Of a DNA stretch of 64,000 nt, positions 1-7,935 are shown one piece after another. The translations under genes were made by a program, and so were the position numbers. Source of the stretch: Methylomonas paludis (GTDB lineage Bacteria > Pseudomonadota > Gammaproteobacteria > Methylococcales > Methylomonadaceae). The first letter of the stretch is position 1. Each line of letters begins with the position of its first letter. Under the pieces are notes generated by a model that ran no database searches, had not been told where the DNA came from, and saw nothing but the letters and a program-made list of their open reading frames with translations. The stretch covers positions 2,294,001 through 2,358,000 of the forward strand of contig NZ_CP073754.1 in NCBI RefSeq assembly GCF_018734325.1. Direction: 5' to 3'.

Positions 1-393
1 CTGGTGGGCGGCGGCTATCAGTTGTGCCACGCGCGGCGCCCGTTCCGATTGCTGGCTTTCCAGTTCAGCCTGGCGTTTTTCCATTTGTTTGAGTCGATGT
101 TTCAAAGCATCCAGCAAGGCTTTGCGGCGTTTGCGGTTATCTAGCAGATCATCTTCCAGATAGGGGTTGCGGCGCACGGCCCAGATATCGCCCAATACTT
201 CGTAAAGCATCCGTGCTGAACGGCCAGTGACCCGCTCGGCACGCAAGGATTCTATGATTTGCCAGTTTTCTTCACCCAATAGCCGAATCACAATTTCCCG
301 GTCTGAGAAAGAGGTGTAGTTGTAAGGAATTTCGCGCAACCGCAGCGGGGCGGTTTCGGCAACTTGAGGCAAAGAGCTTAAATCCACGGGCAT
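1..393 (-). CDS. DUF3683 FAD/FMN-binding oxidoreductase, N-terminal part (runs off the window)
   Basis: Reading leftward from an ATG at 391-393, an open frame continues without stop to base 1, giving 131 residues. The protein contains [20 protein letters not shown] and a [14 protein letters not shown] stretch, which I recognise as the conserved N-terminal DUF3683 region of very large (about 1,200-1,300 residue) FAD/FMN-containing dehydrogenases of Proteobacteria. The visible end is a charged helical segment rich in K, R, E and Q. Only the N-terminus is here, so the flavin and iron-sulfur domains of the family cannot be seen. The frame is divergent from the Nit1C operon, with about 465 bp between them. 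The substrate is not established; the family resembles D-lactate or glycolate dehydrogenases. Confidence 0.75.
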   Translation of the reverse strand, partial: MPVDLSSLPQVAETAPLRLREIPYNYTSFSDREIVIRLLGEENWQIIESLRAERVTGRSARMLYEVLGDIWAVRRNPYLEDDLLDNRKRRKALLDALKHRLKQMEKRQAELESQQSERAPRVAQLIAAAHQ

Positions 394-807
394 TCGAGGT
401 TAGACGTTGGTTAAAATGGGTGGATTGTACCATTCCGGCTAGCGTGAAAATACCTTAAAAGCTTTTGGTATTTATGGCAGGATTTCCTTAGAAGTGACTG
501 GGTTAGTTAATTCCTGGTCAACTAAAAATGGTTCTCGATCAATTTAATCTAAAAAATAGATAAGTGACGATTATTTATTAAGGCTATAGCGGGTAGTCTC
601 GAATTTTTATCAACTCTAGAGAATTATCCCGGCTTTCTGCGTTTTCTTTAACGACATAACAGTTTTGATTATTTTGCATCATAACAGTCAGTCATTTTGT
701 AAAACTGTATTCTGGATTTTATCCTCTGACTGATTCTGTTTTAAAAATACACTGGTGAGTAAAGTATGCACCGTCAGCCACATTAAGTATTGACGCTCAT
801 TCCTCTC
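394..807. other. Intergenic leader/promoter region upstream of the Nit1C operon
   Basis: There is no gene in this AT-rich stretch between two divergent genes. It holds short complementary segments that could fold in RNA: CAGTCAG near 686 with CTGACTG near 726, and CGTCA near 771 with TGACG near 791. They lie directly upstream of a strong intrinsic terminator at 808-836. I could not identify a convincing sigma-54 (TGGCAC-N5-TTGC) site or an NtrC palindrome. Confidence 0.4.
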
Positions 808-836
808 ACTGCATCGCACTGCGATGCAGTTTTTTT
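808..836 (+). terminator. Intrinsic terminator 22 bp before the first Nit1C gene
   Basis: A perfect 10-bp stem (ACTGCATCGC / GCGATGCAGT) with a three-base loop is followed by seven T residues. It lies just upstream of the ribosome-binding site TGGAGA (848-853) and ATG (859) of the first Nit1C gene. Transcripts starting in the 394-807 region would meet this terminator before the operon, so it could be an attenuator or the end of a separate small RNA. Confidence 0.75.
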
Positions 837-858
837 ACTTATTCATCTGGAGATTTTC

Positions 859-1341
859 ATGCCCGTAGTTCAAGCGCCAGCTCACCAAAAAGGCGATTTT
901 TTTGTCGATTATGAAGAAAAAGTCTTCGAAGACGTTAAGGCCCAAGCCGGCCAAAAAGCTTTGGTTAAATTTCATACCGTGGCATTCGAAGGTTCGATTG
1001 GCTTTGTTAATCTGTTACAGGCCCTGCGTTTGCAACGCAAAGGCTTTGAAACCTCTATTCTGCTATATGGGCCGGGGGTGACGCTGGGTATTCAACGCGG
1101 CTTTCCGCGCCTGGGCGACGAATCGTTTCCCGGACATCAAAATTATGCCAACCAGATTGGCAAATTCATTGAAGAAGGCGGCAAGGTCTACGCCTGCCGG
1201 TTTGCTTTACAAGCCTTGTATGGGCACGGTGAACCCAGTTTGTTGCCGGGCATTCGCCCAATCAGCCCACTTGATGTGTTAGATATTGTACTGCTGCATC
1301 AACGCGACAACGCTTTCATTCTGGATACCTGGACTTTGTAA
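859..1341 (+). CDS. MSMEG_0572/Sll0783-family nitrogen starvation response protein (Nit1C gene 1)
   Basis: The product of 160 residues starts at the ATG at 859, preceded by TGGAGA at good spacing; an earlier in-frame start at 790 would run through the terminator hairpin and is unlikely. The sequence (for example [20 protein letters not shown] and the [18 protein letters not shown] region) matches the Sll0783/MSMEG_0572 family, the hallmark first member of the Nit1C cluster. Its biochemical role is unknown; the family is linked to nitrogen starvation in cyanobacteria, and Nit1C to cyanide nitrogen use in Pseudomonas. No signal peptide or membrane segment is visible, so it should be cytoplasmic. 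The nitrilase follows after 71 bp, with a small hairpin in between. Confidence 0.88.
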   Translation: MPVVQAPAHQKGDFFVDYEEKVFEDVKAQAGQKALVKFHTVAFEGSIGFVNLLQALRLQRKGFETSILLYGPGVTLGIQRGFPRLGDESFPGHQNYANQIGKFIEEGGKVYACRFALQALYGHGEPSLLPGIRPISPLDVLDIVLLHQRDNAFILDTWTL

Positions 1342-1363
1342 GCCACAACCATCGTCAGCCTGT

Positions 1364-1389
1364 GCCCGGCTTGATGTTCGGGCCTTTTT
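1364..1389 (+). terminator. Weak intrinsic terminator-like hairpin between Nit1C genes 1 and 2
   Basis: A 5-bp GC-rich stem (GCCCG / CGGGC, 1364-1368 with 1379-1383) is followed by CTTTTTC. It sits between the stop of gene 1 and the ribosome-binding site of the nitrilase. It may lower expression of the downstream genes relative to gene 1; the stem is short, so termination would be partial at best. Confidence 0.4.
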
Positions 1390-1412
1390 CGACCTGCAAC
1401 GGGAGACCAATT

Positions 1413-2435
1413 GTGACTACCTCTAATATCGTTACAGCGGCAGCAGTACAGATTAGCCCAGTATTTGATTCTGCAACCGCCACCGGCGACAAGGTATGCC
1501 AGGCCATTAGCGATGCCGCGGCCCGTGGCGCACAAATTGTGGTGTTTCCGGAAACCTTTGTGCCCTACTACCCTTATTTTTCCTTCGTGCTGCCGCCGGT
1601 AGCCGCTGGACGTGAGCATTTAAAACTATACGATTATGCACCGACAGTACCTGGGCCGATCACCGATGCTGTGGCAGCGCAGGCCAAAGCTCATGGCGTG
1701 GTAGTGGTTTTGGGGGTTAACGAGCGGGATCACGGCAGTCTATATAACACCCAGCTGATTTTCGACGAAACCGGCCGACTGGCACTGAAGCGCCGCAAAA
1801 TTACCCCCACCTATCACGAACGCATGATCTGGGGCCAGGGAGACGCTGCCGGTTTAAAGGTGGTGGAAACCGGCATTGGCCGTATTGGCGCACTGGCATG
1901 CTGGGAACATTATAACCCGTTGGCCCGCTACGCTCTTATGGCCCAGCATGAACAAATTCATTGCAGTCAGTTTCCGGGATCATTGGTCGGCCCTATTTTT
2001 GCCGAGCAGATCGAAGTAACGATACGCCACCATGCCCTGGAATCCGGCTGTTTTGTGATCAACGCCACCGGCTGGCTGAGCGATGAACAAATTGATTCAG
2101 TTAGCAGCGATCCGGGCTTACAAAAAGCCCTGCGCGGAGGGTGTTGTACTGCCATTATCTCGCCGGAAGGTCAGCATGTGACTGAACCTTTGCGCGAGGG
2201 TGAAGGGATTGTGATTGCGGATATGGATATGACTCTGATTACCAAACGCAAACGCATGATGGATGCGGTAGGACATTATGCCCGGCCTGAACTGTTGAGC
2301 CTGCGTATTGATGACCGTCCGGCTGTACCGATGTTTAAGCACTTAACGGCAAACCCTGCAGCTATAAACCCACAAACTATTTTTTCCCAACCTGAACATG
2401 AAGGCGGTGCTTATGAATCCATCAAGACTATCTGA
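1413..2435 (+). CDS. Nit6803-family (nitrilase subfamily 1) nitrilase
   Basis: This carbon-nitrogen hydrolase of 340 residues is predicted to convert a nitrile to carboxylate and ammonia in the cytoplasm. The catalytic triad is visible: Glu in [11 protein letters not shown], Lys in [16 protein letters not shown], and Cys in [12 protein letters not shown] chose the GTG at 1413 because GGGAG lies just upstream and the frame then begins [19 protein letters not shown], as expected for nitrilases; an upstream GTG at 1362 would read through the hairpin. The family is the defining enzyme of Nit1C and is distinct from plant-type and arylacetonitrilases by its fixed gene neighbourhood. The end overlaps the start of the radical SAM gene, so translation is probably coupled. 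The natural substrate is not settled; small or amino-nitriles are plausible. Confidence 0.93.
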   Translation: MTTSNIVTAAAVQISPVFDSATATGDKVCQAISDAAARGAQIVVFPETFVPYYPYFSFVLPPVAAGREHLKLYDYAPTVPGPITDAVAAQAKAHGVVVVLGVNERDHGSLYNTQLIFDETGRLALKRRKITPTYHERMIWGQGDAAGLKVVETGIGRIGALACWEHYNPLARYALMAQHEQIHCSQFPGSLVGPIFAEQIEVTIRHHALESGCFVINATGWLSDEQIDSVSSDPGLQKALRGGCCTAIISPEGQHVTEPLREGEGIVIADMDMTLITKRKRMMDAVGHYARPELLSLRIDDRPAVPMFKHLTANPAAINPQTIFSQPEHEGGAYESIKTI

Positions 2436-3525
2436 AACCGGGTCTGCCAGGCTGATTGCCGAACTGCAATCATTAGGCCTGCGCCTGGAAGATTGCACAG
2501 CGGGGGTGAGTGCCCGGCGGGGAGGTGCCGGCCCTACCGACCACAAGGCCGTCACAGTTGCCGGTCGCACCGTGATGATACCCATCGCCACGACTTCGGC
2601 TTATGCATCTCCATTCATCGCCAGTCCACCGGACCAACATGGTATCAGCGTGGTTCATCGCGCCGGCAAGGCGATTGCTGAGATAGTATTCCCGCGCCAA
2701 CCGCGTTTTTACGGTTTACAAACCAAAGATGGTGTGCCGTATTCACACATAGCCACCTTACATTCCAAAGACGTACTGGCCACGACTTTGTTGCAATCCT
2801 GCATTCGCTATGGCAATCGCCAGACTGCCTGCCAGTTTTGCGCCATAGGTCAATCGCTGGAAGCCGGTCAGACCATATTGCGCAAAACGCCGGAACAATT
2901 GGCCGAGGTAGCTGCAGCTGCAGTAGCGCTGGATCACATCAAACACATGGTGATGACTACCGGCACACCAAATCTGACTGATAGAGGCGCGAAAATTCTG
3001 TGCGAAAGCGCCAGCGCTGTTAAAGCCGCCGTCGATCTGCCTATTCAGGGACAGTGCGAGCCTCCAGACGACGATAGCTGGTTTATGCGTATGCGAGATG
3101 CCGGCATTGACAGCTTAGGTATGCATCTGGAGGCGGTCACAACGGAAGTACGCAGCCGCATAATGCCTGGTAAAGCACGGATCTCCATCCAACGATATAT
3201 GGATGCCTTCGATGCTGCCGTGGTGGTGTTCGGTCGTGGTCAGGTCAGCACTTATATATTGGCCGGACTGGGCGATACCCCTGAGGCCATCTTGTCTATC
3301 TCGCAACAATTGATCAACAAGGGAGTTTACCCCTTTGTAGTGCCATTTGTGCCGTTAGGCGGCACACCGTTAGCCCAGCATCCGGCGCCGACAGCGGAAT
3401 TTATGGTCAAAATATTGCCACAGCTTGGGTCTATGTTGAAAAAAGCTAATTTAATGTCTCATGACATCAAGGCCGGCTGCGCTAAATGCGGAGCCTGTTC
3501 CGCGCTAGCCAGTTATGAGGTGTGA
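2413..3525 (+). CDS. MSMEG_0568-family radical SAM protein (Nit1C)
   Basis: This 370-residue protein belongs to the radical SAM family found only in Nit1C clusters. The presumed cluster-binding motif is [14 protein letters not shown], a CX9CX2C spacing rather than the classical CX3CX2C. A second Cys group, GCAKCGACS, lies at the extreme C-terminus and could bind an auxiliary cluster. I prefer the ATG at 2413, with AAGGCGGT upstream, over the ATG at 2398; both overlap the nitrilase end. The reaction is unknown. Its obligate link to a nitrilase, an AIR-synthase-like enzyme and a GNAT suggests the cluster makes or processes a small nitrogen-rich compound (inference). Confidence 0.88.
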   Translation: MNPSRLSETGSARLIAELQSLGLRLEDCTAGVSARRGGAGPTDHKAVTVAGRTVMIPIATTSAYASPFIASPPDQHGISVVHRAGKAIAEIVFPRQPRFYGLQTKDGVPYSHIATLHSKDVLATTLLQSCIRYGNRQTACQFCAIGQSLEAGQTILRKTPEQLAEVAAAAVALDHIKHMVMTTGTPNLTDRGAKILCESASAVKAAVDLPIQGQCEPPDDDSWFMRMRDAGIDSLGMHLEAVTTEVRSRIMPGKARISIQRYMDAFDAAVVVFGRGQVSTYILAGLGDTPEAILSISQQLINKGVYPFVVPFVPLGGTPLAQHPAPTAEFMVKILPQLGSMLKKANLMSHDIKAGCAKCGACSALASYEV

Positions 3526-3526
3526 A

Positions 3527-4069
3527 ATGTTGCTCGAAAACTTTAAGCCGTTTTTTGCCAACGAATACCTGATCAAATACATCACTCAGGATTGGGAGTA
3601 TCGACAAATGCTGGCGCTGCGTCAGGCGGTGTTCTGCGCGGAACAAGGCATTTTTGCCGGCGACGACGTTGATAATATCGACAACACTGCGACCCATATC
3701 GTCGCCATTGCCTGTATTGCCGGTCTACCTGATCGCGTGGTTGGAACCGTGCGCATTCATACAGAAAAACCTGGGGTATGGTGGGGTTCGCGTTTGGCAG
3801 TGGATCAAGACTATCGCAAGCAAGGCAGCCTGGGTGCTGCGCTGATCCGCCTGGCGGTCTGCAGCGCTCACGCCAGGGGTTGCAACACCTTCCTGGCCCA
3901 GGTGCAAAGCCGCAACCAGCTATTATTCCGCCGCCTGCACTGGAAGTCTTTACAAGAACTATCGATACATAACCGGCCACACTATCTGATGCAGGCTGAT
4001 CTGGATTGGTATCCACCTTATGCTGATGGTGCCACGGGATTTGTTGCGACCGGCCGGATTGCGGCATGA
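3527..4069 (+). CDS. GNAT acetyltransferase, MSMEG_0567/Sll0786 N-terminal-domain type
   Basis: This 180-residue protein has a GNAT fold: a beta strand with VVGTVRIHTEKPGVWWGSRL leads into the acetyl-CoA binding VDQDYRKQGSLGAALIRLAV (a variant R/Q-x-x-G-x-G/A loop). I chose the ATG at 3527, with GAGGTG six bases upstream, over the ATG at 3515, which overlaps the radical SAM stop. In Mycobacterium the equivalent domain is fused to the AIR-synthase-like domain; here the two are separate genes overlapping by four bases (ATGA), which supports a physical or functional partnership. The acceptor substrate is unknown. Confidence 0.85.
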   Translation: MLLENFKPFFANEYLIKYITQDWEYRQMLALRQAVFCAEQGIFAGDDVDNIDNTATHIVAIACIAGLPDRVVGTVRIHTEKPGVWWGSRLAVDQDYRKQGSLGAALIRLAVCSAHARGCNTFLAQVQSRNQLLFRRLHWKSLQELSIHNRPHYLMQADLDWYPPYADGATGFVATGRIAA

Positions 4070-5034
4070 ATGCACTCGCAGAATTAACAGACCAAATCCG
4101 GCAAAGTATGGAACTGGCGCATAAACGCGATATTGCCCAGGTAATGGGCATGTTACCCACTATTCATGACATAGCTATAGGCGACGACTGTGCGGCTATT
4201 CCAGACGGTGATGGTTTTTTATTACTGGCAACCGAAGCTTATCTGAACGATTTTGTCGCCAGCCAGCCCTGGTTTGCCGGATATTGCGGGGTAATGGTCA
4301 ATGTCAGTGATATTTATGCGATGGGCGGCCGGCCGATTGCAGTTGTGGATGCACTGTGGAGTGAGGGCGTAGCTCAGGCAAAACCAATTTTAGCCGGCCT
4401 GAGCGCTGCTTCTGCGGTTTACAGCGTGCCGGTAGTGGGTGGTCACAGTAATTTGCGCAATGACCGCCCCCAATTGTCGGTAGCTATCCTGGGCCGGGCC
4501 AATCGGCTACTGAGCAGTTTTGCTGCGCAACCCGGCCAGCTTTTGCTGGCCGCCATCGATTTGCGCGGCCATTTCCGTGAACCTTATTTATGGTGGGATG
4601 CCAGCAGCAATGCAGCGCCAGAGCGCTTGCGCCTGGATCTGGAAATATTGCCGCAGCTTGCTGAAGCTGGCCTGTGCGCTGCAGCCAAGGATATCAGCAA
4701 TGCCGGTGTGATAGGCTCGGTACTGATGCTGCTGGAAGCATCCGGCCTGGGCGGCGTGATCGACATTACGGCCATACCGCGCCCACCAGATATGGATTTA
4801 TCATCCTGGTTGCGCTGTTTTCCCAGCTACGGCTTCGTGCTCAGCGTTGAACCTGCCCACACCAGTACAGTAATAGCTCTGTTTAGGCAACGCGATATCG
4901 TTTGCGCGCCAATCGGCGCGACTGATGATACCGGCCAACTCCGGCTTAATGATGGCACTAACGAACAACTGCTCTGGGATTTGCACGTCACTCCACTGAC
5001 TTCTTGCGGCCCTATCGTAGCAAAACAGTTTTAA
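4066..5034 (+). CDS. Sll0787-family AIR-synthase-like protein (Nit1C)
   Basis: The 322-residue product resembles the PurM/ThiL/SelD/HypE superfamily, which phosphorylates or activates small substrates with ATP. The N-terminal half carries the characteristic acidic GDDCAAIPDG element and a MVNVSDIYAMGGRPIAVVDA strand-helix that forms the dimer ATP site in PurM relatives; a glycine-rich VVGGHSNLRN loop follows. The start overlaps the GNAT gene in an ATGA arrangement. The true substrate is unknown; it is unlikely to be the purine intermediate itself, because the gene is restricted to Nit1C clusters. No membrane segment is visible. Confidence 0.87.
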   Translation: MNALAELTDQIRQSMELAHKRDIAQVMGMLPTIHDIAIGDDCAAIPDGDGFLLLATEAYLNDFVASQPWFAGYCGVMVNVSDIYAMGGRPIAVVDALWSEGVAQAKPILAGLSAASAVYSVPVVGGHSNLRNDRPQLSVAILGRANRLLSSFAAQPGQLLLAAIDLRGHFREPYLWWDASSNAAPERLRLDLEILPQLAEAGLCAAAKDISNAGVIGSVLMLLEASGLGGVIDITAIPRPPDMDLSSWLRCFPSYGFVLSVEPAHTSTVIALFRQRDIVCAPIGATDDTGQLRLNDGTNEQLLWDLHVTPLTSCGPIVAKQF

Positions 5035-5035
5035 C

Positions 5036-6211
5036 ATGCAAACACTACGCATAGCCATACTAACCCATTCCGTTAACCCTCGCGGCGGCGTGGTACATGC
5101 CATGCAACTGGCCGAGGCGCTGCAAGACTTAGGTCACGAGGTGACTTTGATCGCGGCGGCGGAAACAGGCAAAAGTTTTTTCCGGCCGGTAGGTTGCAAC
5201 ACTATCTTGATACCGTTACCGACATTGAGTGGCGATTTGACCAATACAATCGCACAACGCATTCAGGCTTATGTCCAGCATTTTGCAGCCCCCAACACCG
5301 ACACTTACCATGTTTACCATGCACAGGATGCCATCAGTGCTTGCGCTTTGGCCACACTGAGCGAACGAGGTGTGATCGCGGGTTTTGTGCGTACCGTACA
5401 TCATCTGGATAATTTCGACGATATCCGCCTGATGCACTGGCAAAAAATATCGTTCCAGGCGGCCAGGCAGGTACTGTGCGTCAGTCGTGACTGGCAGGAC
5501 AAATTGAGCAGGGATTACGCCATTGCTGCACTTAAAGTCAGCAATGGCATTGATGCCCAACGTTACACGCCCATACCACAAGCGGGGGATGACGAATTAG
5601 CTAAGATGCTAGGCTTAACTCGCAATGGTCCGGTATTTTTGGCAGTCGGCGGTATCGAACCCCGTAAGAATACTTTACGCATTTTCACGGCCTTTTGCGC
5701 GGTACTGCAACAGCAATCAAATGCTCAATTACTCATCGTCGGCGGCGCCAGTCTGCTTGATCATAGCGAATATCGGCAACAGTTTGATGCTGTTGTGACT
5801 GCTAGCGGCATCAAGAATGGACCAAGCCAGCCACTGCTGATAACCGGTTCATTATCCGACTGCGATATGCCGCGACTATTTCGTCTAGCCGATGCACTGA
5901 TATTTCCATCGTTAAGCGAAGGCTTTGGCTTGGTGGTTTTGGAAGCCATTGCCTCCGGCACCCCGGTGGTGGTCTCACGGCGGCCACCATTTACCGAATA
6001 CCTCCAAGCTCAGGACTGTGTCTGGACCCATCCCGAAAACAGTGCCTCTATTGCTATTGCCATGCTGACCGTTATCCAGGCCTTCCCGAAGCAGCGTTTA
6101 GCAGACATTGCCCAACGCTTGACAGCTGAATTCTCCTGGCATAGCTCAGCCAAGCAGCATCTGAATATTTATCAATCCATCATAAAAATCCAAGGAAGCA
6201 GTTATGCCTGA
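5036..6211 (+). CDS. MSMEG_0565-family glycosyltransferase (GT4 type, Nit1C)
   Basis: This 391-residue GT-B glycosyltransferase has the N-terminal Rossmann start RIAILTHSVNPRGGVVHAMQ, a central GGIEPRKN loop, and the C-terminal donor-sugar motif SEGFGLVVLEAIASGTPVV, which contains the EX7E pair typical of family GT4. It begins one base after the stop of the AIR-synthase-like gene. It should be cytoplasmic and use a nucleotide sugar; donor and acceptor are unknown. Its constant presence in Nit1C suggests that the cluster product is glycosylated (inference). Confidence 0.88.
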   Translation: MQTLRIAILTHSVNPRGGVVHAMQLAEALQDLGHEVTLIAAAETGKSFFRPVGCNTILIPLPTLSGDLTNTIAQRIQAYVQHFAAPNTDTYHVYHAQDAISACALATLSERGVIAGFVRTVHHLDNFDDIRLMHWQKISFQAARQVLCVSRDWQDKLSRDYAIAALKVSNGIDAQRYTPIPQAGDDELAKMLGLTRNGPVFLAVGGIEPRKNTLRIFTAFCAVLQQQSNAQLLIVGGASLLDHSEYRQQFDAVVTASGIKNGPSQPLLITGSLSDCDMPRLFRLADALIFPSLSEGFGLVVLEAIASGTPVVVSRRPPFTEYLQAQDCVWTHPENSASIAIAMLTVIQAFPKQRLADIAQRLTAEFSWHSSAKQHLNIYQSIIKIQGSSYA

Positions 6212-6491
6212 AATGCATTTTCGCGTGTGCTGGCCCGATCAAAGCGAAAGCCTCTGTTATTCGCCCTCATTGGTGATCAAAGATTTTTTAGTCCTCGGCC
6301 AAAGTTACCCGCTCCATGAGTTTGTTAACCTCAGTAGGGAGGCTTTGGAAATCGCCAGCGAACGGGTGCGCCAAAAATACGGCTATACCTGTTCCAGCGC
6401 GATGAGCCAGCTCAGCGAAATCGAAGCGACCGCAACCCAATTTTGGGATAGGAAAAATCCGCAAGTGTTTATCAAGGAATTTATTGAATAG
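6204..6491 (+). CDS. MSMEG_0570-family nitrogen starvation response protein (Nit1C)
   Basis: A small 95-residue protein, MPEMHFRVCWPDQSESLCYS at its start, matches the short MSMEG_0570 family that accompanies Nit1C. The gene overlaps the glycosyltransferase end by eight bases, with AAGGAAGC as its ribosome-binding site inside that gene. No catalytic motif is evident, and it may be a carrier or regulatory subunit. The next gene follows after 90 bp without an obvious terminator. Confidence 0.85.
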   Translation: MPEMHFRVCWPDQSESLCYSPSLVIKDFLVLGQSYPLHEFVNLSREALEIASERVRQKYGYTCSSAMSQLSEIEATATQFWDRKNPQVFIKEFIE

Positions 6492-6581
6492 CCACCGTTA
6501 CCCAGGGAGCCGGCCAGACCACTATTACCTATCAAGCTGATTTAAAGCATTACCCCACCATAAAATAAACAAGAGGAAGCT

Positions 6582-7841
6582 ATGAAAGAAAAACGCGAAC
6601 ATACCCGCCTGCACTATGAGGTGATTATCGTTGGTGGTGGACAAGCCGGTTTATCGGTGAGCCATTACCTGCAAAAACACGGTATAGATCATATGATCTT
6701 TGAAAAACACCGGATCGGCCATTCCTGGCGTAATCAGCGCTGGGACAGCTTCTGCCTGGTGACACCGAACTGGCAATGCCGACTGCCGGATTTTCCATAT
6801 CCGGGTAATGATCCCCAGGGCTTTATGCTTAAAGACGAAATCGTGGAATATATCGAAGCCTTTCGCAGCAAGGTTAACCCGCCTATTATGGAAGGGGTAT
6901 CTGTTAGCCGGGTTTACCGTGGTAAAAATGGCGGTTTTAATGTCACGACCAGTGCCGGTGAATTCACAGCCGATCACTTGATCATTGCTACCGGTGGTTA
7001 CGACATACCTATCGTGCCGGATTATGCTCACAGCTTGCCCGGTCATATCAAGCAAATTCACTCTGTGAATTATCGCAACCCGAAGCAATTACCCGAAGGT
7101 GAAGTGCTGGTGGTGGGTAGTGGTCAATCAGGTGTGCAGATTATGGAGGATTTGCATTTGGCGGGACGCAAAGTCCATCTGGCCGTTGGAAATGCTCCGC
7201 GTTCGCCGCGTATGTATCGCGGCCGGGAAACCACTGAATGGTTGTACGATCTGGGCTTCTACGAACTGACCATAGACCGCCATCCGCTAGGCGATGAGGC
7301 CAAACATAAGACCAATCATTTTCTGACCGGGCGGGACGGTGGGCATGAAATCGATCTACGCAAGTTTGCCTTGTCAGGCGTCAAACTTTACGGCAGCATG
7401 GCCAATATACAAGGCACCCGGCTGGAGTTTCAAACAGATTTGACCAAAAATCTGGACGATGCCGACGAAATCTATGTCAACATTCGCAACGATATAGATC
7501 GTTATATTGCCAGCAATAATATCAGTGCACCTGTTGAAGCACCGTTCCGCAAAGCATGGGAACCCGAATTTGATCCTGTCAGCATCGACGCTGACGCCGA
7601 GAACATTACCAGCATCGTCTGGGCAATCGGTTTCAGGCCCAATTACCGCTGGATAGAACTACCGGCATTTGATGGCCGTGGCTACCCGCAATTCGATCGC
7701 GGCGTCACTCATGTCGAAGGCCTGTATTTCATCGGCTTGCCCTGGTTACATACCTGGGGATCGGGGCGTTTTCTGGGCATTGCCGATGATGCTGAGTATC
7801 TATCCGGCCTCATTCATGACAAATTATTGGTTAAATCCTAA
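6582..7841 (+). CDS. MSMEG_0569-family flavin-dependent oxidoreductase (Nit1C)
   Basis: This 419-residue protein resembles flavin monooxygenases (FMO/Baeyer-Villiger type). The FAD-binding GGGQAGLSVSHYLQ is at residues 18-31, and a second nucleotide-binding glycine motif, VVGSGQSGVQIMEDL, lies near residue 180 for NAD(P)H. A conserved SIVWAIGFRPNY segment lies near the C-terminus. AAGAGGAAGC precedes the ATG. It closes the operon and is followed by a symmetrical terminator. It presumably oxidises a cluster intermediate, possibly by N- or C-hydroxylation; the substrate is unknown. Confidence 0.9.
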   Translation: MKEKREHTRLHYEVIIVGGGQAGLSVSHYLQKHGIDHMIFEKHRIGHSWRNQRWDSFCLVTPNWQCRLPDFPYPGNDPQGFMLKDEIVEYIEAFRSKVNPPIMEGVSVSRVYRGKNGGFNVTTSAGEFTADHLIIATGGYDIPIVPDYAHSLPGHIKQIHSVNYRNPKQLPEGEVLVVGSGQSGVQIMEDLHLAGRKVHLAVGNAPRSPRMYRGRETTEWLYDLGFYELTIDRHPLGDEAKHKTNHFLTGRDGGHEIDLRKFALSGVKLYGSMANIQGTRLEFQTDLTKNLDDADEIYVNIRNDIDRYIASNNISAPVEAPFRKAWEPEFDPVSIDADAENITSIVWAIGFRPNYRWIELPAFDGRGYPQFDRGVTHVEGLYFIGLPWLHTWGSGRFLGIADDAEYLSGLIHDKLLVKS

Positions 7842-7894
7842 GCGGTGACAGGCTGTTGACAGAACAGGCGGGACTTGATCAATTGTAAATTCTT

Positions 7895-7922
7895 AATTAT
7901 CCCTTTTTTGAAAGGGATAATT
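7895..7922. terminator. Bidirectional terminator between Nit1C and mocR
   Basis: A perfect 12-bp stem (AATTATCCCTTT / AAAGGGATAATT) with a four-base loop sits between two convergent genes and has T/A runs that allow function on both strands. The right-hand flank, AAAGGGATAATTGGATGCTG then AGTAGT, resembles the right arm of the palindromic repeat at 18156-18282. Confidence 0.7.
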
Positions 7923-7935
7923 GGATGCTGAGTAG

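Noticed and set aside
394-807. Possible sigma-54 promoter or NtrC sites upstream of Nit1C
   Set aside because: A TGGCAG near 474 has no matching TTGC at the correct spacing and no NtrC palindrome is seen.
790-858. Upstream start that would extend the first Nit1C gene by 23 codons
   Set aside because: The extension runs through the perfect terminator hairpin at 808-836 and has no ribosome-binding site; the ATG at 859 has TGGAGA at good distance.
1299-1619. Many long frames opposite to real genes (for example at 1299-1619, 3582-4160, 58646-59095)
   Set aside because: They are shadows of well-supported genes on the other strand, without family motifs or ribosome-binding sites.
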